Source of the DNA: Pseudomonadota bacterium
Lineage (GTDB): Bacteria; Myxococcota_A; UBA796; SXON01
Assembly (NCBI GenBank): GCA_005778355.1
Contig: SXON01000154.1
Coordinates: 1-40,916, forward strand
Reading direction: 5' to 3'
Length of the DNA stretch: 40,916 nt
Part shown: positions 1 through 8,767 of the stretch, piece after piece
How the letters are laid out: each line of letters starts with the position of its first letter
How positions within the stretch are numbered: position 1 is the stretch's first letter
Made by a program: the position numbers and the translations under genes
Notes under the pieces: model-generated
What the model saw: the letters and a program-made list of their open reading frames with translations, nothing else
Told to the model about the DNA's origin: nothing
Database searches by the model: none

Positions 1-306
1 ATCGTGCTCGACATCGACGTGCAGGGCGCCCGCCAGGTGCGCGCGCGGATGCCCGAGGCCGTGTCGGTCTTCATTCTGCCGCCCAGCGTGGCGTCGATGG
101 AGGCACGCCTGCGTTCGCGCGGCGACCCCGACGAGGTGATCCGTCGGCGGATGGCCCAGTGCGCCGAGCAGCTCGCGGGTGCCCGCGAGTACGACTACCT
201 CGTGCTCAACGACGATCTCGCCGCGGCGCACGTGCAGTTCCAGTCAGTCCTCGTCGCCGAGTTGTTGCGACGCGAGCGACGCATGGGCTGGGTCGACAGG
301 CTCTAG
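1..306 (+). CDS. gmk: guanylate kinase, C-terminal part (5' end outside window)
   Basis: Guanylate kinase phosphorylates GMP (and dGMP) to GDP with ATP in the cytosol, feeding GTP pools. The frame is open from the first base of the window and ends in TAG. The visible 101 residues match the second half of the family: the strand and turn LDIDVQGARQV that follows the GMP-binding lid, FILPPS, the arginine-rich lid (RLRSRGDPDEVIRRRM), then YDYLVLNDDL near the C-terminus. The P-loop and first GMP-binding residues lie upstream, outside the window. The stop directly abuts the stop of the converging prolyl oligopeptidase gene. The assignment is firm; only completeness is unknown. Confidence 0.95.
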   Translation: MVLDIDVQGARQVRARMPEAVSVFILPPSVASMEARLRSRGDPDEVIRRRMAQCAEQLAGAREYDYLVLNDDLAAAHVQFQSVLVAELLRRERRMGWVDRL

Positions 307-2442
307 CTACTGCGGCGCCTTCATCCCGAGCCGGTCGAAAATGAAGGCGTACATGTCGGCCGAGTACTCGATCGTCTGCGCCACCTTGTCGGCGCCCCCG
401 TGGCCCGCGTTCTTCTCAATGCGCAGCAGCGGCGCCGCGCCACCCTTGTCGGCCGCCGCGACGGCCGCCACGAACTTCCGGGCGTGCATCGGGTCGACGC
501 GGTCGTCATGGTCGGCCGCGAGCATGAGGAGGTCGGGGTAGTCGGTGCCAGCCTTGACGTTCTGGTAGGGCGAGTAGGCGAGCAAGGTCTTGAACTGCGC
601 CGGATCTTCCGCCGAGCCGTACTCGGGGATCCAGGTGCGCCCCGACCCGAACTGGTGGTAGCGCACCATGTCGAGCAGCGGCACCGCACACACCACCGCA
701 CGGTAGAGCTCCGGGTGCTGCGTCATCGCCGCTCCCATGAGCAGTCCCCCGTTACTGCCACCGTTGATCGCTAGCTTCTCGGGACTGGTCCAGCCCTGAT
801 CGACGAGGTACTGCGCAGCACCGGCGAAGTCGTCGAACACATTCTGCTTCCTGTCGAGCTGACCGGCCTCGTGCCAGGCCTTGCCAAACTCGCCCCCACC
901 CCGGAGGTTGGCGATGGCGTAGACCCCGCCGGCCTCCAGGAAGGGGTAGCGCGAGCTGCGGAAGTCCGGCGCGAGCGACACGTCGAAGCCACCGTAGCCG
1001 TAGAGCAAGGTGGGGTGCTTGCCGCCGGCCAGCACGTCGGCCCGGTGCACGAGGAACATCGGCACCTTCGTGCCGTCCTTCGACGTGTACCAGACCTGTT
1101 CCGACACGTATTTGCTCGTATCGACCGGGATCTCGATCTTCGCCCAGAGCTTGGCGGACAGGTCGCTCACCGCCAGCGAGTAGACTTGCGGAGGCGACGT
1201 GAACGACGAGAACTGAAAATAGGCTTCTTTGCTGCCTTTCTCTCCGGTTGGCGCCGAGGCCACGCCCACGCCGGGGAGCGCTTGTACCCGGGTGGTCTTG
1301 CCGTCGAGCGAAGCCCAGCGCACCTCGGTCTTGACGTCCTTCATGTAGGTGAGGGCGAGCTGCCCGCCGACGATGGCGAAGTTATCGAGGGTGGCCGCCG
1401 GATCTTCCGGAACGATCTCCTTCCACGCCTTGCGGTCGATCTTCCTCGTGGAGGTCTTGAAGATGCGCTTTCGTGGCGCGCCCTCGTCGGTGAGGATGTA
1501 GAGCTCGTCTTTGTGCTCGTCGACCAGGTAAAGGGCGGGCGACCCCACCGACAACGGGCGAAAATCCTTGTCTTTGCGAAGATCCTTCACCCACACGTCG
1601 CTCGCGTTCCAGCCGTGGAAAACGCTCACCCAGAGGTAGTTGCCGTCGTCGGAGAGCGCGCCATCGAGGAAGGTGGCCGGGTTGCCGGTGCGGGGGTGGA
1701 TCTGCTTGTCGGTGGCAGGGTCGGTGCCCAGCGCGTGGTAGCGAAACTCGGTGTAGCCGGGGCGTTCGTCCACGGGGATCGACGCGTCGGTGGGCAACCA
1801 CTCGTAGTAGAAACCCTTGCCGTCGGGGGTCCAGTCGACGGAGGCGTACTTGGCGCCGGGGATCAGGTCGATGTTCGAGAGCTCGCCGCTCTGCACGTCC
1901 AGTACGCGGAGAGTGGATTCGTCGGCCGCGTTGGCCTTCTCGGTGTACGCGAGCTTCGTGCCGTCGTCGGAGGGGAACCAGTCACCCAGCGACCGGGGAA
2001 CGTCGCCCGCCCAGGTGTTCGGATCGAGAAGCACCTGCTCGGGGGCCGAGGCGTTGGCGCGCCAGTAGAGCACGCCCTTGTCCTGGTCGGCCCGACGTCG
2101 GCTGTAGAACAGGCGTTCCCCGCGCTGCGCTGGGACGCTCACGCTATCGACATAGTAGAGCTCGCGGAAACGTTTGGCCAGCCAGGGCCGCGCGCCGAGC
2201 TTGTCGATCTGGTGTCGCGAGTAGGCGTCGTAGGCGGACATCCACGTCTGCACCTCCGGGGCTTTCTCGTCTTCCAGCCAGCGATACGGGTCGGGCACGC
2301 TCAGGCCGTGCAAGGTGTCGGCGATGTCTTCCCGTCGAGTCGACGGCGCCTGAGGTTCGGGCGGCGGCGCGGGAGGGGCTTCCACGACCGGCGCGGGCTC
2401 GGCTGGCTTCGGCGTGCAGGCGAGAAACAGGGCGAGGAGCAT
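307..2442 (-). CDS. prolyl oligopeptidase family (S9A) lipoprotein
   Basis: A 711-residue serine peptidase of family S9A, which cleaves after proline in short peptides. The start at MLLALFLAC gives a short lipoprotein signal with Cys9 as the likely lipid anchor, followed by a Pro/Ala/Glu-rich tether, so the enzyme should sit in the periplasm or outer membrane. The N-terminal half is the seven-bladed propeller that gates substrates. The C-terminal alpha/beta hydrolase domain carries the triad: Ser563 in GGSNGG, the Asp of DHDDRV (about 644-647) and His681 in NAGHGG. The frame stays open 64 codons upstream, but that part lacks a signal and overlaps the divergent gene. S9A enzymes may be cytosolic or exported; here export is inferred from the lipobox. 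Confidence 0.93.
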   Translation of the reverse strand: MLLALFLACTPKPAEPAPVVEAPPAPPPEPQAPSTRREDIADTLHGLSVPDPYRWLEDEKAPEVQTWMSAYDAYSRHQIDKLGARPWLAKRFRELYYVDSVSVPAQRGERLFYSRRRADQDKGVLYWRANASAPEQVLLDPNTWAGDVPRSLGDWFPSDDGTKLAYTEKANAADESTLRVLDVQSGELSNIDLIPGAKYASVDWTPDGKGFYYEWLPTDASIPVDERPGYTEFRYHALGTDPATDKQIHPRTGNPATFLDGALSDDGNYLWVSVFHGWNASDVWVKDLRKDKDFRPLSVGSPALYLVDEHKDELYILTDEGAPRKRIFKTSTRKIDRKAWKEIVPEDPAATLDNFAIVGGQLALTYMKDVKTEVRWASLDGKTTRVQALPGVGVASAPTGEKGSKEAYFQFSSFTSPPQVYSLAVSDLSAKLWAKIEIPVDTSKYVSEQVWYTSKDGTKVPMFLVHRADVLAGGKHPTLLYGYGGFDVSLAPDFRSSRYPFLEAGGVYAIANLRGGGEFGKAWHEAGQLDRKQNVFDDFAGAAQYLVDQGWTSPEKLAINGGSNGGLLMGAAMTQHPELYRAVVCAVPLLDMVRYHQFGSGRTWIPEYGSAEDPAQFKTLLAYSPYQNVKAGTDYPDLLMLAADHDDRVDPMHARKFVAAVAAADKGGAAPLLRIEKNAGHGGADKVAQTIEYSADMYAFIFDRLGMKAPQ

Positions 2443-2517
2443 GGCAGACCCGGGGAGGCGCCCCCGTCTATCCGCCTCCTTGCGCCAGGGATGCTGCCCG
2501 AGGAGCGTCGGGTCTGC

Positions 2518-2523
2518 TAGGCT
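2518..2523 (+). promoter_or_regulatory. candidate -10 hexamer TAGGCT, leaderless
   Basis: TAGGCT fits TANNNT and ends 4 bases before the ATG of the caspase-fold gene. No Shine-Dalgarno sequence lies in between. No convincing -35 is visible. It belongs to a set of similarly placed hexamers in this window. Confidence 0.35.
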
Positions 2524-2527
2524 TCGC

Positions 2528-4324
2528 ATGCCGATGCTGCTCCTCGCTGCGCTCGCCCTGGCCGGGCCCCCAGACGTCGATACCCCGCTGAAGGGAACGT
2601 CGAAGGCCAAGAAAGATGCTGCTTTGCTGATCACGGTGGAGGACTACAAGCTCCTCGCCGACGTGTCCTACGCCACGCGCGATGGCGACAGCCTGCAGGC
2701 TTGGCTGTCGACAACGCACGGCGTCGAGCGCATCGAGCGCGTGCAAGATCCAGATAGAAACACGCTTCGTCGGAAAATTGACGACGCGGCGCGCGCGGTG
2801 CGGCGGGGCGGGACGCTCTGGGTGTACTTCGCGGGCCACGGCGCGGTCGACGAGCAAGGGGCGCGCACGCTGCTCACCCGAGAGGCCACGCCGGAAGCCG
2901 CCTCGGGCGTGGCGCTCAACGACCTCGTGTCCGACCTGGCGGACTCGCGCGCCAAGCAGGTGATCATCGTGCTCGACGCCGGCTTCGGCGGCGTGGGCCG
3001 GCTGGGCGAGCCCCTTGGCCTGCCGACGCGGGCCGAGATTCCGCCACTCGCGACCCCCGCCCAGAAGAACGTGAGCGTGTGGGCCGCGGCGGCGGGCGCC
3101 GAGTCCCCAGTGGCCTACCCCGACGCGGGCCACGGGATGTTCACCTACTTCCTGCTCGGCGCGCTCCGCGGCTGGGCCGACGGTGCCACCGGAGGCAAAG
3201 CCAACGGTGACGTGACGCTGGAGGAAGCCGAGTCCTACGTGTCCAAGACGGTCAAGCAGGTAGGCGGCAAGCTGTGGAACCCCAGTAAAGAAACTCGCGA
3301 AGACGTGATCAAATGGAGCCTCGCGAGGTCGAGCCAGCTGGAGATCGGTCCTGACAAAGACCTGCTTGCCACGCTGGCGCAGGCCGAGAAAGCGCGCCGC
3401 GTGAAGGAAGCCACCGACAGCATGATCTCGGTCGCCAACGCCGAGTGGCTGGAGATCGCCGTCACGACGGCGGTGGCCTCGCCAGCGGGGATCGAGCGGC
3501 TCAACGCCTTCATCAAGAAGTACGAGCTGGCGACGGTCTCGGTGGACGGCGTCGCCACGGCCATCGTGGTGCCCCAGGTGGCCGACGCGCGGGCCCGACT
3601 CGACCAGTTCGCGCGCGACGAGCTCAAGGCCAAGGGCAAGAAGAAGAAGAAGCGCGGCACCAAGAAGACGAAGGCGCCGGCGCCCCCCGCCGTGTCGGTC
3701 ACCGCCGCCTGCGACGACCTCATCAAGCTGGAACCCGCGGCCATGTCGGGGGCCCTGACCACGGAGCAGATCGCCTGCGTGGAGTCGAAGATCGCGATGT
3801 CGCAGAAGCAGACTGAGCGCGACAAGCTCAGCCGCGTGCTGCTCGCCAACGCCGATAGTCGCGCCGACGTGGAGGAGTGGATGCGCCTCACGGCGCGGCA
3901 CCTCGAGGACATCGACCGCTCCGACCCCGACCTCTGCTTCCGCTACGCGATCACGCTGTCGCGAACGGGCACTCTGGAGGATGGCGAGGAGGTGCTGCAG
4001 TGGATCGGCTACGCGCTGGAGAACAAGCAGGCCTGGCAGGGCCCCACCTACATGTCGCGGGTGTACAACCTGTATCGATTGCAGGCTGAGGTCGCGACAC
4101 GGATGTGGATCGACGCCGAACAGGACTTCCAGGAGGAGCGGAACGAGGAGAACAGCCTCAACGCCGAGGAGTTCCGAGGCTTCGCCAAGAACACGGCGCG
4201 GGAGTGGCTCGACTACGCGCGCGTGTCGGGCCAGGACCCCGACCGCGCCTATGCGCTCTGCCAGGCCGCGGCGGGCTCGCCCAACTTCTGCGCCGAGACC
4301 GGGGCGGTCACACCGGCCGAGTAG
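2528..4324 (+). CDS. caspase-fold (C14-like) secreted protein with catalytic Cys replaced
   Basis: A 598-residue protein with a short N-terminal signal-like segment (MPMLLLAALALAG). Residues about 25-280 read as a caspase p20-type domain. The catalytic His is present (His104 in VYFAGHGAVD), but where the nucleophile is expected after the strand IIVLD the sequence is AGFGG, so Gly152 occupies the Cys position of the usual DACxSG. The later FTYFLLGALRG and GDVTLEEAESYV segments are typical of bacterial caspase-like domains. A lysine-rich linker (about 370-395) precedes a mostly helical C-terminal region of unknown function. The protein is probably a pseudo-peptidase acting by binding. A start 6 bases downstream is also possible. 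It is divergent from the peptidase gene, with 85 bases between them. Confidence 0.85.
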   Translation: MPMLLLAALALAGPPDVDTPLKGTSKAKKDAALLITVEDYKLLADVSYATRDGDSLQAWLSTTHGVERIERVQDPDRNTLRRKIDDAARAVRRGGTLWVYFAGHGAVDEQGARTLLTREATPEAASGVALNDLVSDLADSRAKQVIIVLDAGFGGVGRLGEPLGLPTRAEIPPLATPAQKNVSVWAAAAGAESPVAYPDAGHGMFTYFLLGALRGWADGATGGKANGDVTLEEAESYVSKTVKQVGGKLWNPSKETREDVIKWSLARSSQLEIGPDKDLLATLAQAEKARRVKEATDSMISVANAEWLEIAVTTAVASPAGIERLNAFIKKYELATVSVDGVATAIVVPQVADARARLDQFARDELKAKGKKKKKRGTKKTKAPAPPAVSVTAACDDLIKLEPAAMSGALTTEQIACVESKIAMSQKQTERDKLSRVLLANADSRADVEEWMRLTARHLEDIDRSDPDLCFRYAITLSRTGTLEDGEEVLQWIGYALENKQAWQGPTYMSRVYNLYRLQAEVATRMWIDAEQDFQEERNEENSLNAEEFRGFAKNTAREWLDYARVSGQDPDRAYALCQAAAGSPNFCAETGAVTPAE

Positions 4325-4347
4325 CCGGGCACGTTAGCCGACCCCAG

Positions 4348-5679
4348 ATGCCTCGCGTGTACGTCCATACCTTCGGCTGCCAGATGAACGAGTCCGACTC
4401 CGGCAAGATGCGCGCGTTGCTCGGGAAAGACGGGTTCGAGGCCACGGAGGAGATTCACGACGCCGACGTGGTGATCATCAATACGTGCTCGGTTCGTGAG
4501 AAGCCGGAGCAGAAGCTCCATAGTTTCCTTGGACGCGTGTTGCCTCAGAAACGTAGTCGCGCGCTGACGGTGGGGATCGCCGGCTGCCAGGCCCAGGTCG
4601 ATGGCGAGCGGCTCTTCAAGAAATACCCAGCCGTCGACCTGGTTTTCGGTCCCGACGCCGTGCACCGGGTCAACGACATGGTCCGCGCTGCGCGCGAGCG
4701 TCGGGTGCTCGACACCGAGTTCCTCGACGGCGACGCCTACCCCTTCGTGTCCGACCTCGACCCCGCCGCGCAGGGACAGGTGGCGGCCTTCGTGACGATC
4801 CAGAAGGGCTGCGACAACCGATGCACCTTCTGCATCGTGCCGGCGACACGGGGCGACGAGGTGTCGCGACCGCTCGCCGAGGTCGTCGCCGAGGTCAGGC
4901 GCCTCGTGGATCACGGCGTGAAGGAGTTCACCCTCATCGGGCAGAACGTCAATTCTTACGGGATCAAGATCCCCGGTCACCCGAGCTTCGCCGAGCTGCT
5001 CCGCGCGGTCCACGAGGTGCCTGGCGTGGAACTGATTCGCTACACCACGTCGCACCCCCGCGACATCGGCGCCGACGTGGTTTCCTGCTACGCCGAGCTG
5101 CCGCGCCTCGCGTCGCACCTTCATCTACCTGTCCAGAGCGGCAGCGACCGGGTGCTGAGGCGCATGAAGCGTTTCTACACCCGCGAGCGCTATCTCGAGG
5201 TGGTGGCCCAACTCCGGGCGGCGCGCCCCGATCTCGTGCTCAGCACCGACGTGATTTGCGGTTTCCCCGGCGAGTCGGACGCGGACTTCGACGAGACGAT
5301 GAGCTTGCTTGAACGTGTGCAGTTTCACGCGAGCTTCTCCTTTCGTTACAGCCCGCGCCCGGGAACGCCCGCGCTGCGCCTGCTCGACGAGGCGGTGCCG
5401 GAGGCCGTCGCGCAGGCGCGTCTTGAGCGACTCCAGTCGCGACAGCGGGCTATCGCCCTGGCCGCCCACCAGTCGCTGGTTGGGAGCGTCCAGCGGGTGC
5501 TCGTAGAAGGGCCGTCCGCCCACGACGAGGGGGTCGTCTGCGGTCGCACCTCCACGTTCAAGACCGTCAACTTCCCGGGTTCCACCGACCTGACCGGGAG
5601 TTGGGTCGACGTGCAGATCACGCGCGGCTTCGCGAACACGCTGCGCGGCGAGCGGGCGGAAAACTCCGGGAAGACCTGA
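4348..5679 (+). CDS. miaB: tRNA-2-methylthio-N6-dimethylallyladenosine synthase MiaB
   Basis: A 443-residue radical-SAM methylthiotransferase that converts i6A37 to ms2i6A37 in tRNAs reading UNN codons. The N-terminal UPF0004 domain has its three cluster cysteines: Cys11 (FGCQMN), Cys47 (INTCSVRE) and Cys80 (IAGCQAQ). The radical-SAM CxxxCxxC motif is Cys155, Cys159 and Cys162 (CDNRCTFC). Later landmarks GQNVNSYG, HLHLPVQSGSD and DVICGFPGE are diagnostic, and a C-terminal TRAM domain (about 375-440) should bind tRNA. The ATG at MPRVYVHTFGCQ is placed where the family begins. It lies 23 bases after the caspase-fold gene in the same direction, so it may be read from that promoter or from its own. 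Confidence 0.97.
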   Translation: MPRVYVHTFGCQMNESDSGKMRALLGKDGFEATEEIHDADVVIINTCSVREKPEQKLHSFLGRVLPQKRSRALTVGIAGCQAQVDGERLFKKYPAVDLVFGPDAVHRVNDMVRAARERRVLDTEFLDGDAYPFVSDLDPAAQGQVAAFVTIQKGCDNRCTFCIVPATRGDEVSRPLAEVVAEVRRLVDHGVKEFTLIGQNVNSYGIKIPGHPSFAELLRAVHEVPGVELIRYTTSHPRDIGADVVSCYAELPRLASHLHLPVQSGSDRVLRRMKRFYTRERYLEVVAQLRAARPDLVLSTDVICGFPGESDADFDETMSLLERVQFHASFSFRYSPRPGTPALRLLDEAVPEAVAQARLERLQSRQRAIALAAHQSLVGSVQRVLVEGPSAHDEGVVCGRTSTFKTVNFPGSTDLTGSWVDVQITRGFANTLRGERAENSGKT

Positions 5680-5699
5680 GGCCTGCCGCCGGTCAGGCC
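5680..5699. terminator. candidate hairpin between converging genes
   Basis: GGCCTG at 5680-5685 pairs with CAGGCC at 5694-5699 around an 8-base loop. It sits between the miaB stop and the stop of the converging gene. There is no T-run on either side, so any intrinsic termination would be weak or factor-assisted. Confidence 0.35.
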
Positions 5700-6079
5700 C
5701 CCGCCGCCGCTCCGATGGCGCCGAGGAAGACCATCGCGAAGAGGAACAGGAAGTAGGCCAGCATGAACAGCGCCATGCCGGCGAAGAACATCCCGAGCAT
5801 GGTGCCGATTGCGCCGCCCACGAGGCCGGCCGTCGCGGCGGATGAGCCCGTCGCGCTCAGGCCGCCGCGGTTGATCATGCCCGCCTTGTAGAGCGCATAG
5901 AGGCCAAGCGGGAGCGCCAGGAGCCCCGTCATGTAGCAGGAACACAGGGCCAGCGCGTTGAGCATGAGCGACCCGACGGCCGCCCACATCGCGGCGACGG
6001 CGTCGGTGTCGCCCGCGCTCGACATCGCCACACCCGGGACCGGCGGCGCCTCCGGGTAGCCGTAGGGATCGAGCGCCAA
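5693..6079 (-). CDS. small multi-pass membrane protein of unknown function
   Basis: A 128-residue protein with a short Pro/Tyr/Gly-rich N-terminus (DPYGYPEAPP) followed by about three hydrophobic segments: roughly 30-62, 80-105 and 105-125. The last two form one very hydrophobic stretch rich in Phe, Leu, Met and Ala. The layout resembles small DUF4190-type membrane proteins, but no diagnostic motif was recognised. The proposed start is TTG at 6079, directly after the TAG of the upstream gene, which would couple translation of the pair. An ATG 18 codons further in (MSSAGDTDA) is the alternative and would shorten the cytoplasmic tail. Function unknown. Confidence 0.6.
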   Translation of the reverse strand: MALDPYGYPEAPPVPGVAMSSAGDTDAVAAMWAAVGSLMLNALALCSCYMTGLLALPLGLYALYKAGMINRGGLSATGSSAATAGLVGGAIGTMLGMFFAGMALFMLAYFLFLFAMVFLGAIGAAAGA

Positions 6080-6742
6080 CTACTTGCCGAGCGTGTACTT
6101 GGCGGACCGCGTGAAGAGGAGCTCGGGCTTGCCCGCGCCGCTCGCCGCCTTGCCCACCTTCACCTCGAGCACACCGGCGCCCGCGGGCACGGGCGCGAAG
6201 AGGCGGAAGAAGTGGACGGAAGGGCCCTTGTCGGCGATCGAGTCGCGCGTGACACTCGCCCGGGACTCCGACACCTTCTTGCCGTCGGCGTAGACCTCGG
6301 CGACGAGCCAGTAGGCCACGCCATCGAACTCCGCCTTGCTCTTGGCGTAGAGCACGGGCAGTTCCACCACCACCGCGTCGGTGTCGGCGAAAACCACGAC
6401 GGGCGCCCAGTTGTCTCCCAGAGGCTTCGCCCCGCTCACATCGACAGGCATCTTGGTGCTGCCGCCGAGCACCTTGGCGGCGCTGTCGAAGCCGCTCAGG
6501 TCACGCTCTGGGTCGACTTTCAGCGAGGCATCGGCCTTGGGCGTGGTGGGGATGTCGAACTCTTCCTCGTCGTCGTGGAAGGCCGTCGAGTCGGGAACAT
6601 CGGCGTTGGCACCCTTCTTCTCGTTGGGGTCCGGCTCTTTGAAGAAGTCGTCGTCGTCGTCGGCGACGGCCACGCTGGGTGGTGCCGCGTCGTCGGCGAA
6701 GGCCGTGCCGGAGAGGGCGGCGAGCAGCAGGAAACAGGTCAT
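6080..6742 (-). CDS. secreted acidic protein, unknown function
   Basis: A 220-residue protein with a signal peptide (MTCFLLLAALSGTAFA, cleavage likely before DDAAPP). The mature N-terminus is strongly acidic (DDDDDFFKEPDPNEKK, then another Glu/Asp block) and probably disordered. Residues from about 110 onward look like a beta-sandwich, with alternating strands such as VVVFADTDAVVVELPVLYA. The ATG at 6742 is chosen because GGAG lies 6 bases upstream. An ATG 8 codons earlier (6766) and a GTG (6778) are in frame and possible, since a TATCGT hexamer precedes them. It abuts the downstream small membrane gene. No family was recognised. Confidence 0.72.
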   Translation of the reverse strand: MTCFLLLAALSGTAFADDAAPPSVAVADDDDDFFKEPDPNEKKGANADVPDSTAFHDDEEEFDIPTTPKADASLKVDPERDLSGFDSAAKVLGGSTKMPVDVSGAKPLGDNWAPVVVFADTDAVVVELPVLYAKSKAEFDGVAYWLVAEVYADGKKVSESRASVTRDSIADKGPSVHFFRLFAPVPAGAGVLEVKVGKAASGAGKPELLFTRSAKYTLGK

Positions 6743-6776
6743 CAGGCACTCCGGGCGCGCGTCCATGCGCGGGGTC

Positions 6777-6782
6777 ACGATA
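6777..6782 (-). promoter_or_regulatory. candidate -10 hexamer TATCGT
   Basis: On the minus strand TATCGT lies 10 bases before the in-frame ATG at 6766 and 34 before the preferred ATG at 6742. It would give the preferred start a leader of about 27 bases containing the GGAG ribosome-binding site. Confidence 0.3.
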
Positions 6783-6806
6783 CACGGGAACGCACAAACG
6801 TCAAGG

Positions 6807-8072
6807 ATGCAGAACCCCTACCTCGTCGCCGATTCCCGGCAAGCCGCCCGGGAGTACACCGCGATAGCCCGGCTCGCGACGGTGTGTTTGCCCGGGGTGG
6901 CTGCGACCGTGGCGATGGTTCTGGCGGGCCCAGAGGCCTTTCCCTGGGCGCAGGCGTCGGGTTCGTACTTCGCCAGCGCCGGTGCTGGTCACGCCGCGCG
7001 TGTCGGCGTTGCTCTCGCCGGCGCCATGGCCCTGCTGGCCTACGATGCCGGCGTGCGTGGTCCCGACCGGGGGCTGGTCGATATCCACCCGGTCCTCGCC
7101 GCGCCGTACCTCCACGCTCGACGGCGCCGCGTGGCCGTCGCGGGCGTGCCCTGGCTGGTAGGCGCGCTGCCGTTGTTGTTTCCTCTGGGTCGCGACATCG
7201 CGTTCCTAGTCCCCGCCGCGCTCCTCGTTGTCGGCGGCTGGGCGGCGGGGCAAGCGTGCGGCCTGGCCTTCGCCCTTCGCGCCCCCAGCGCGGCGTTGTC
7301 GCCGTCGGTGGCACCGCTGTTGGACGCTGTTCGTGGTGCCAACCCGAGGCCCCAGGCGGCCCTCATCTGGGCGCCCGGCGCGGCCCTGGCGCTCGCGGGC
7401 AGCGCCGTGGTGGCCGGAGCCTACGGCCTCGCGGCAGGTGGGGGCGCGACGCTCGCCATTGCCTTGCCCTTCACTTGCTACCGCCTGGTTTCTCGCTGGG
7501 TGCGCCCATCCGCCCGCGACCTCTGCGCGATCCCGGCTGTCGTCAACGAGGTCGACGCGGCCTGGGCTTCGGTCGACGCCGCGGAGGAGGGCGCGCGGGT
7601 GTACCTCGAGGGCCCTGTCCGGTGGCTGCCTCGCGCGTGGCGCCCCGAGGTCTTGCGCCACTTGCGGCACGCCTGGCGGGAACACCGCGGCTATCTGGGC
7701 GCCACCTGGGCGCTGGTCGCGGTCGCCACCGTGGCCGTCTTGTCTCGCGACGACCTCGCGGCCCCCTCGCTCGTCCTCTGTCTCGCGACACTGGGCGCGC
7801 TTGGCCCCCGGCTCGCGGCTGCCGACCCGCGATGGCTCGACCTCGCCCTGCCGCGGCCGGGCATCGTCCGGGGCCGAGCCGTGGCGTTGGGGCTCTACAT
7901 GGCCGCCGCAGGGTGCGCGCCGGCCGTGCTGTCGCTCCTCACCGGCCAGTGGCCCGTGGCGGCGATGGCGCTCGCTTGTGGACCCGTGCTCGCCCAGGGG
8001 GGTGCCCGTTTGCGCACCCCGGCGTTCCTGGTCCTTGCGGTTAGCCTCGTCGCGGTGAGCAGCGCGCAGTGA
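6807..8072 (+). CDS. ABC transporter membrane subunit, putative
   Basis: A 421-residue, very hydrophobic protein (Ala, Val, Leu, Gly and Trp rich) with roughly ten predicted transmembrane stretches in two clusters. A more polar cytoplasmic segment lies around residues 235-290 (VNEVDAAWASVDAAEEGARV). There is no recognisable sequence signature. The role is inferred from the 4-base GTGA overlap with the downstream ABC ATPase: together they would form a two-gene exporter or ABC-2-like system of unknown substrate. The ATG at 6807 begins the protein MQNPYLVADS; AAGG sits directly before it, closer than a normal ribosome-binding site. The open frame extends further upstream but runs antisense into the secreted-protein gene. 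Confidence 0.72.
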   Translation: MQNPYLVADSRQAAREYTAIARLATVCLPGVAATVAMVLAGPEAFPWAQASGSYFASAGAGHAARVGVALAGAMALLAYDAGVRGPDRGLVDIHPVLAAPYLHARRRRVAVAGVPWLVGALPLLFPLGRDIAFLVPAALLVVGGWAAGQACGLAFALRAPSAALSPSVAPLLDAVRGANPRPQAALIWAPGAALALAGSAVVAGAYGLAAGGGATLAIALPFTCYRLVSRWVRPSARDLCAIPAVVNEVDAAWASVDAAEEGARVYLEGPVRWLPRAWRPEVLRHLRHAWREHRGYLGATWALVAVATVAVLSRDDLAAPSLVLCLATLGALGPRLAAADPRWLDLALPRPGIVRGRAVALGLYMAAAGCAPAVLSLLTGQWPVAAMALACGPVLAQGGARLRTPAFLVLAVSLVAVSSAQ

Positions 8073-8767
8073 TCGAGGTCGTCGACCTTCGGAAACGCTT
8101 CGGGCGGGCAACTGCCCTCGATGGCGTGAGCTTCACTGTTGCCCGCGGCGAGCGGGTGGCACTGCTCGGTCACAATGGGGCGGGGAAGTCCACCTTGATG
8201 AAGCTGCTCGCGGGGCAACTGCTGGCGGGCGAGGGGACGATCCGCGTGGCGGGGATCGACGTGGCGCAACAACCCGAGCGCGCCCGGGCGGCACTTGGCT
8301 ACGTGCCCGAGGAGCCCCCGATGTGGGGCTACTTGAGCGCCCGCGAAACGCTCGAATTCGTTGCCGAGCTGCGCGGCGGTGGCGACGTTGCCGCAGCGCT
8401 CGCTCTGACTGGTCTCGGCGACGACGCGGACCGGCTGGTGCGCGAGTACAGCCAGGGCATGCGCCGGAAGGTGGCGATCGCCGCCGCGCTGGTGGCCGCG
8501 CCCCCCGTCCTGGTGCTCGACGAGGCGCTCAACGGCCTCGACCCGCCGAGCGCCTTACGCATCGCCGCGCACCTCGCGAGCATGGCCGAGAGCGGCACGA
8601 GCGTGCTTGTGTCCACGCACGTTGTCGACCTCGTCCCGCGACTGGCCGAGCGGGTTGTGGTCTTGCGGGCCGGTCGCGTGGTCGTCGACCGACCCGTCGA
8701 CGAGATCGGCGCGAGCGGGCTAGCCGCGACCTTCAGCGATCCGTCGCCGTCCCCAGAGCCAACCTGA
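8069..8767 (+). CDS. ABC transporter ATP-binding protein
   Basis: A 232-residue cytosolic ATPase driving the membrane partner encoded just upstream. Walker A is GHNGAGKS (about 34-41), the Q-loop region is YVPEEPPMWGYLSARE, the signature is a degenerate YSQGMRRK, Walker B is VLVLDEALNGLD and the H-loop is STHVVD. The YSQGMRRK form is usual in ABC-2-type exporters of the CcmA or drug-export group. The GTG start overlaps the permease stop as GTGA, implying translational coupling. The 3' end overlaps the converging hydrolase gene by 35 bases. The substrate cannot be predicted. Confidence 0.92.
   Translation: MIEVVDLRKRFGRATALDGVSFTVARGERVALLGHNGAGKSTLMKLLAGQLLAGEGTIRVAGIDVAQQPERARAALGYVPEEPPMWGYLSARETLEFVAELRGGGDVAAALALTGLGDDADRLVREYSQGMRRKVAIAAALVAAPPVLVLDEALNGLDPPSALRIAAHLASMAESGTSVLVSTHVVDLVPRLAERVVVLRAGRVVVDRPVDEIGASGLAATFSDPSPSPEPT

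Noticed and set aside
871..2520. Long open frame antisense to the prolyl oligopeptidase gene
   Set aside because: The plus-strand frame is open only because of GC bias; its sequence is Arg/Gly/Val-rich without motifs, while the minus strand has a clear peptidase.
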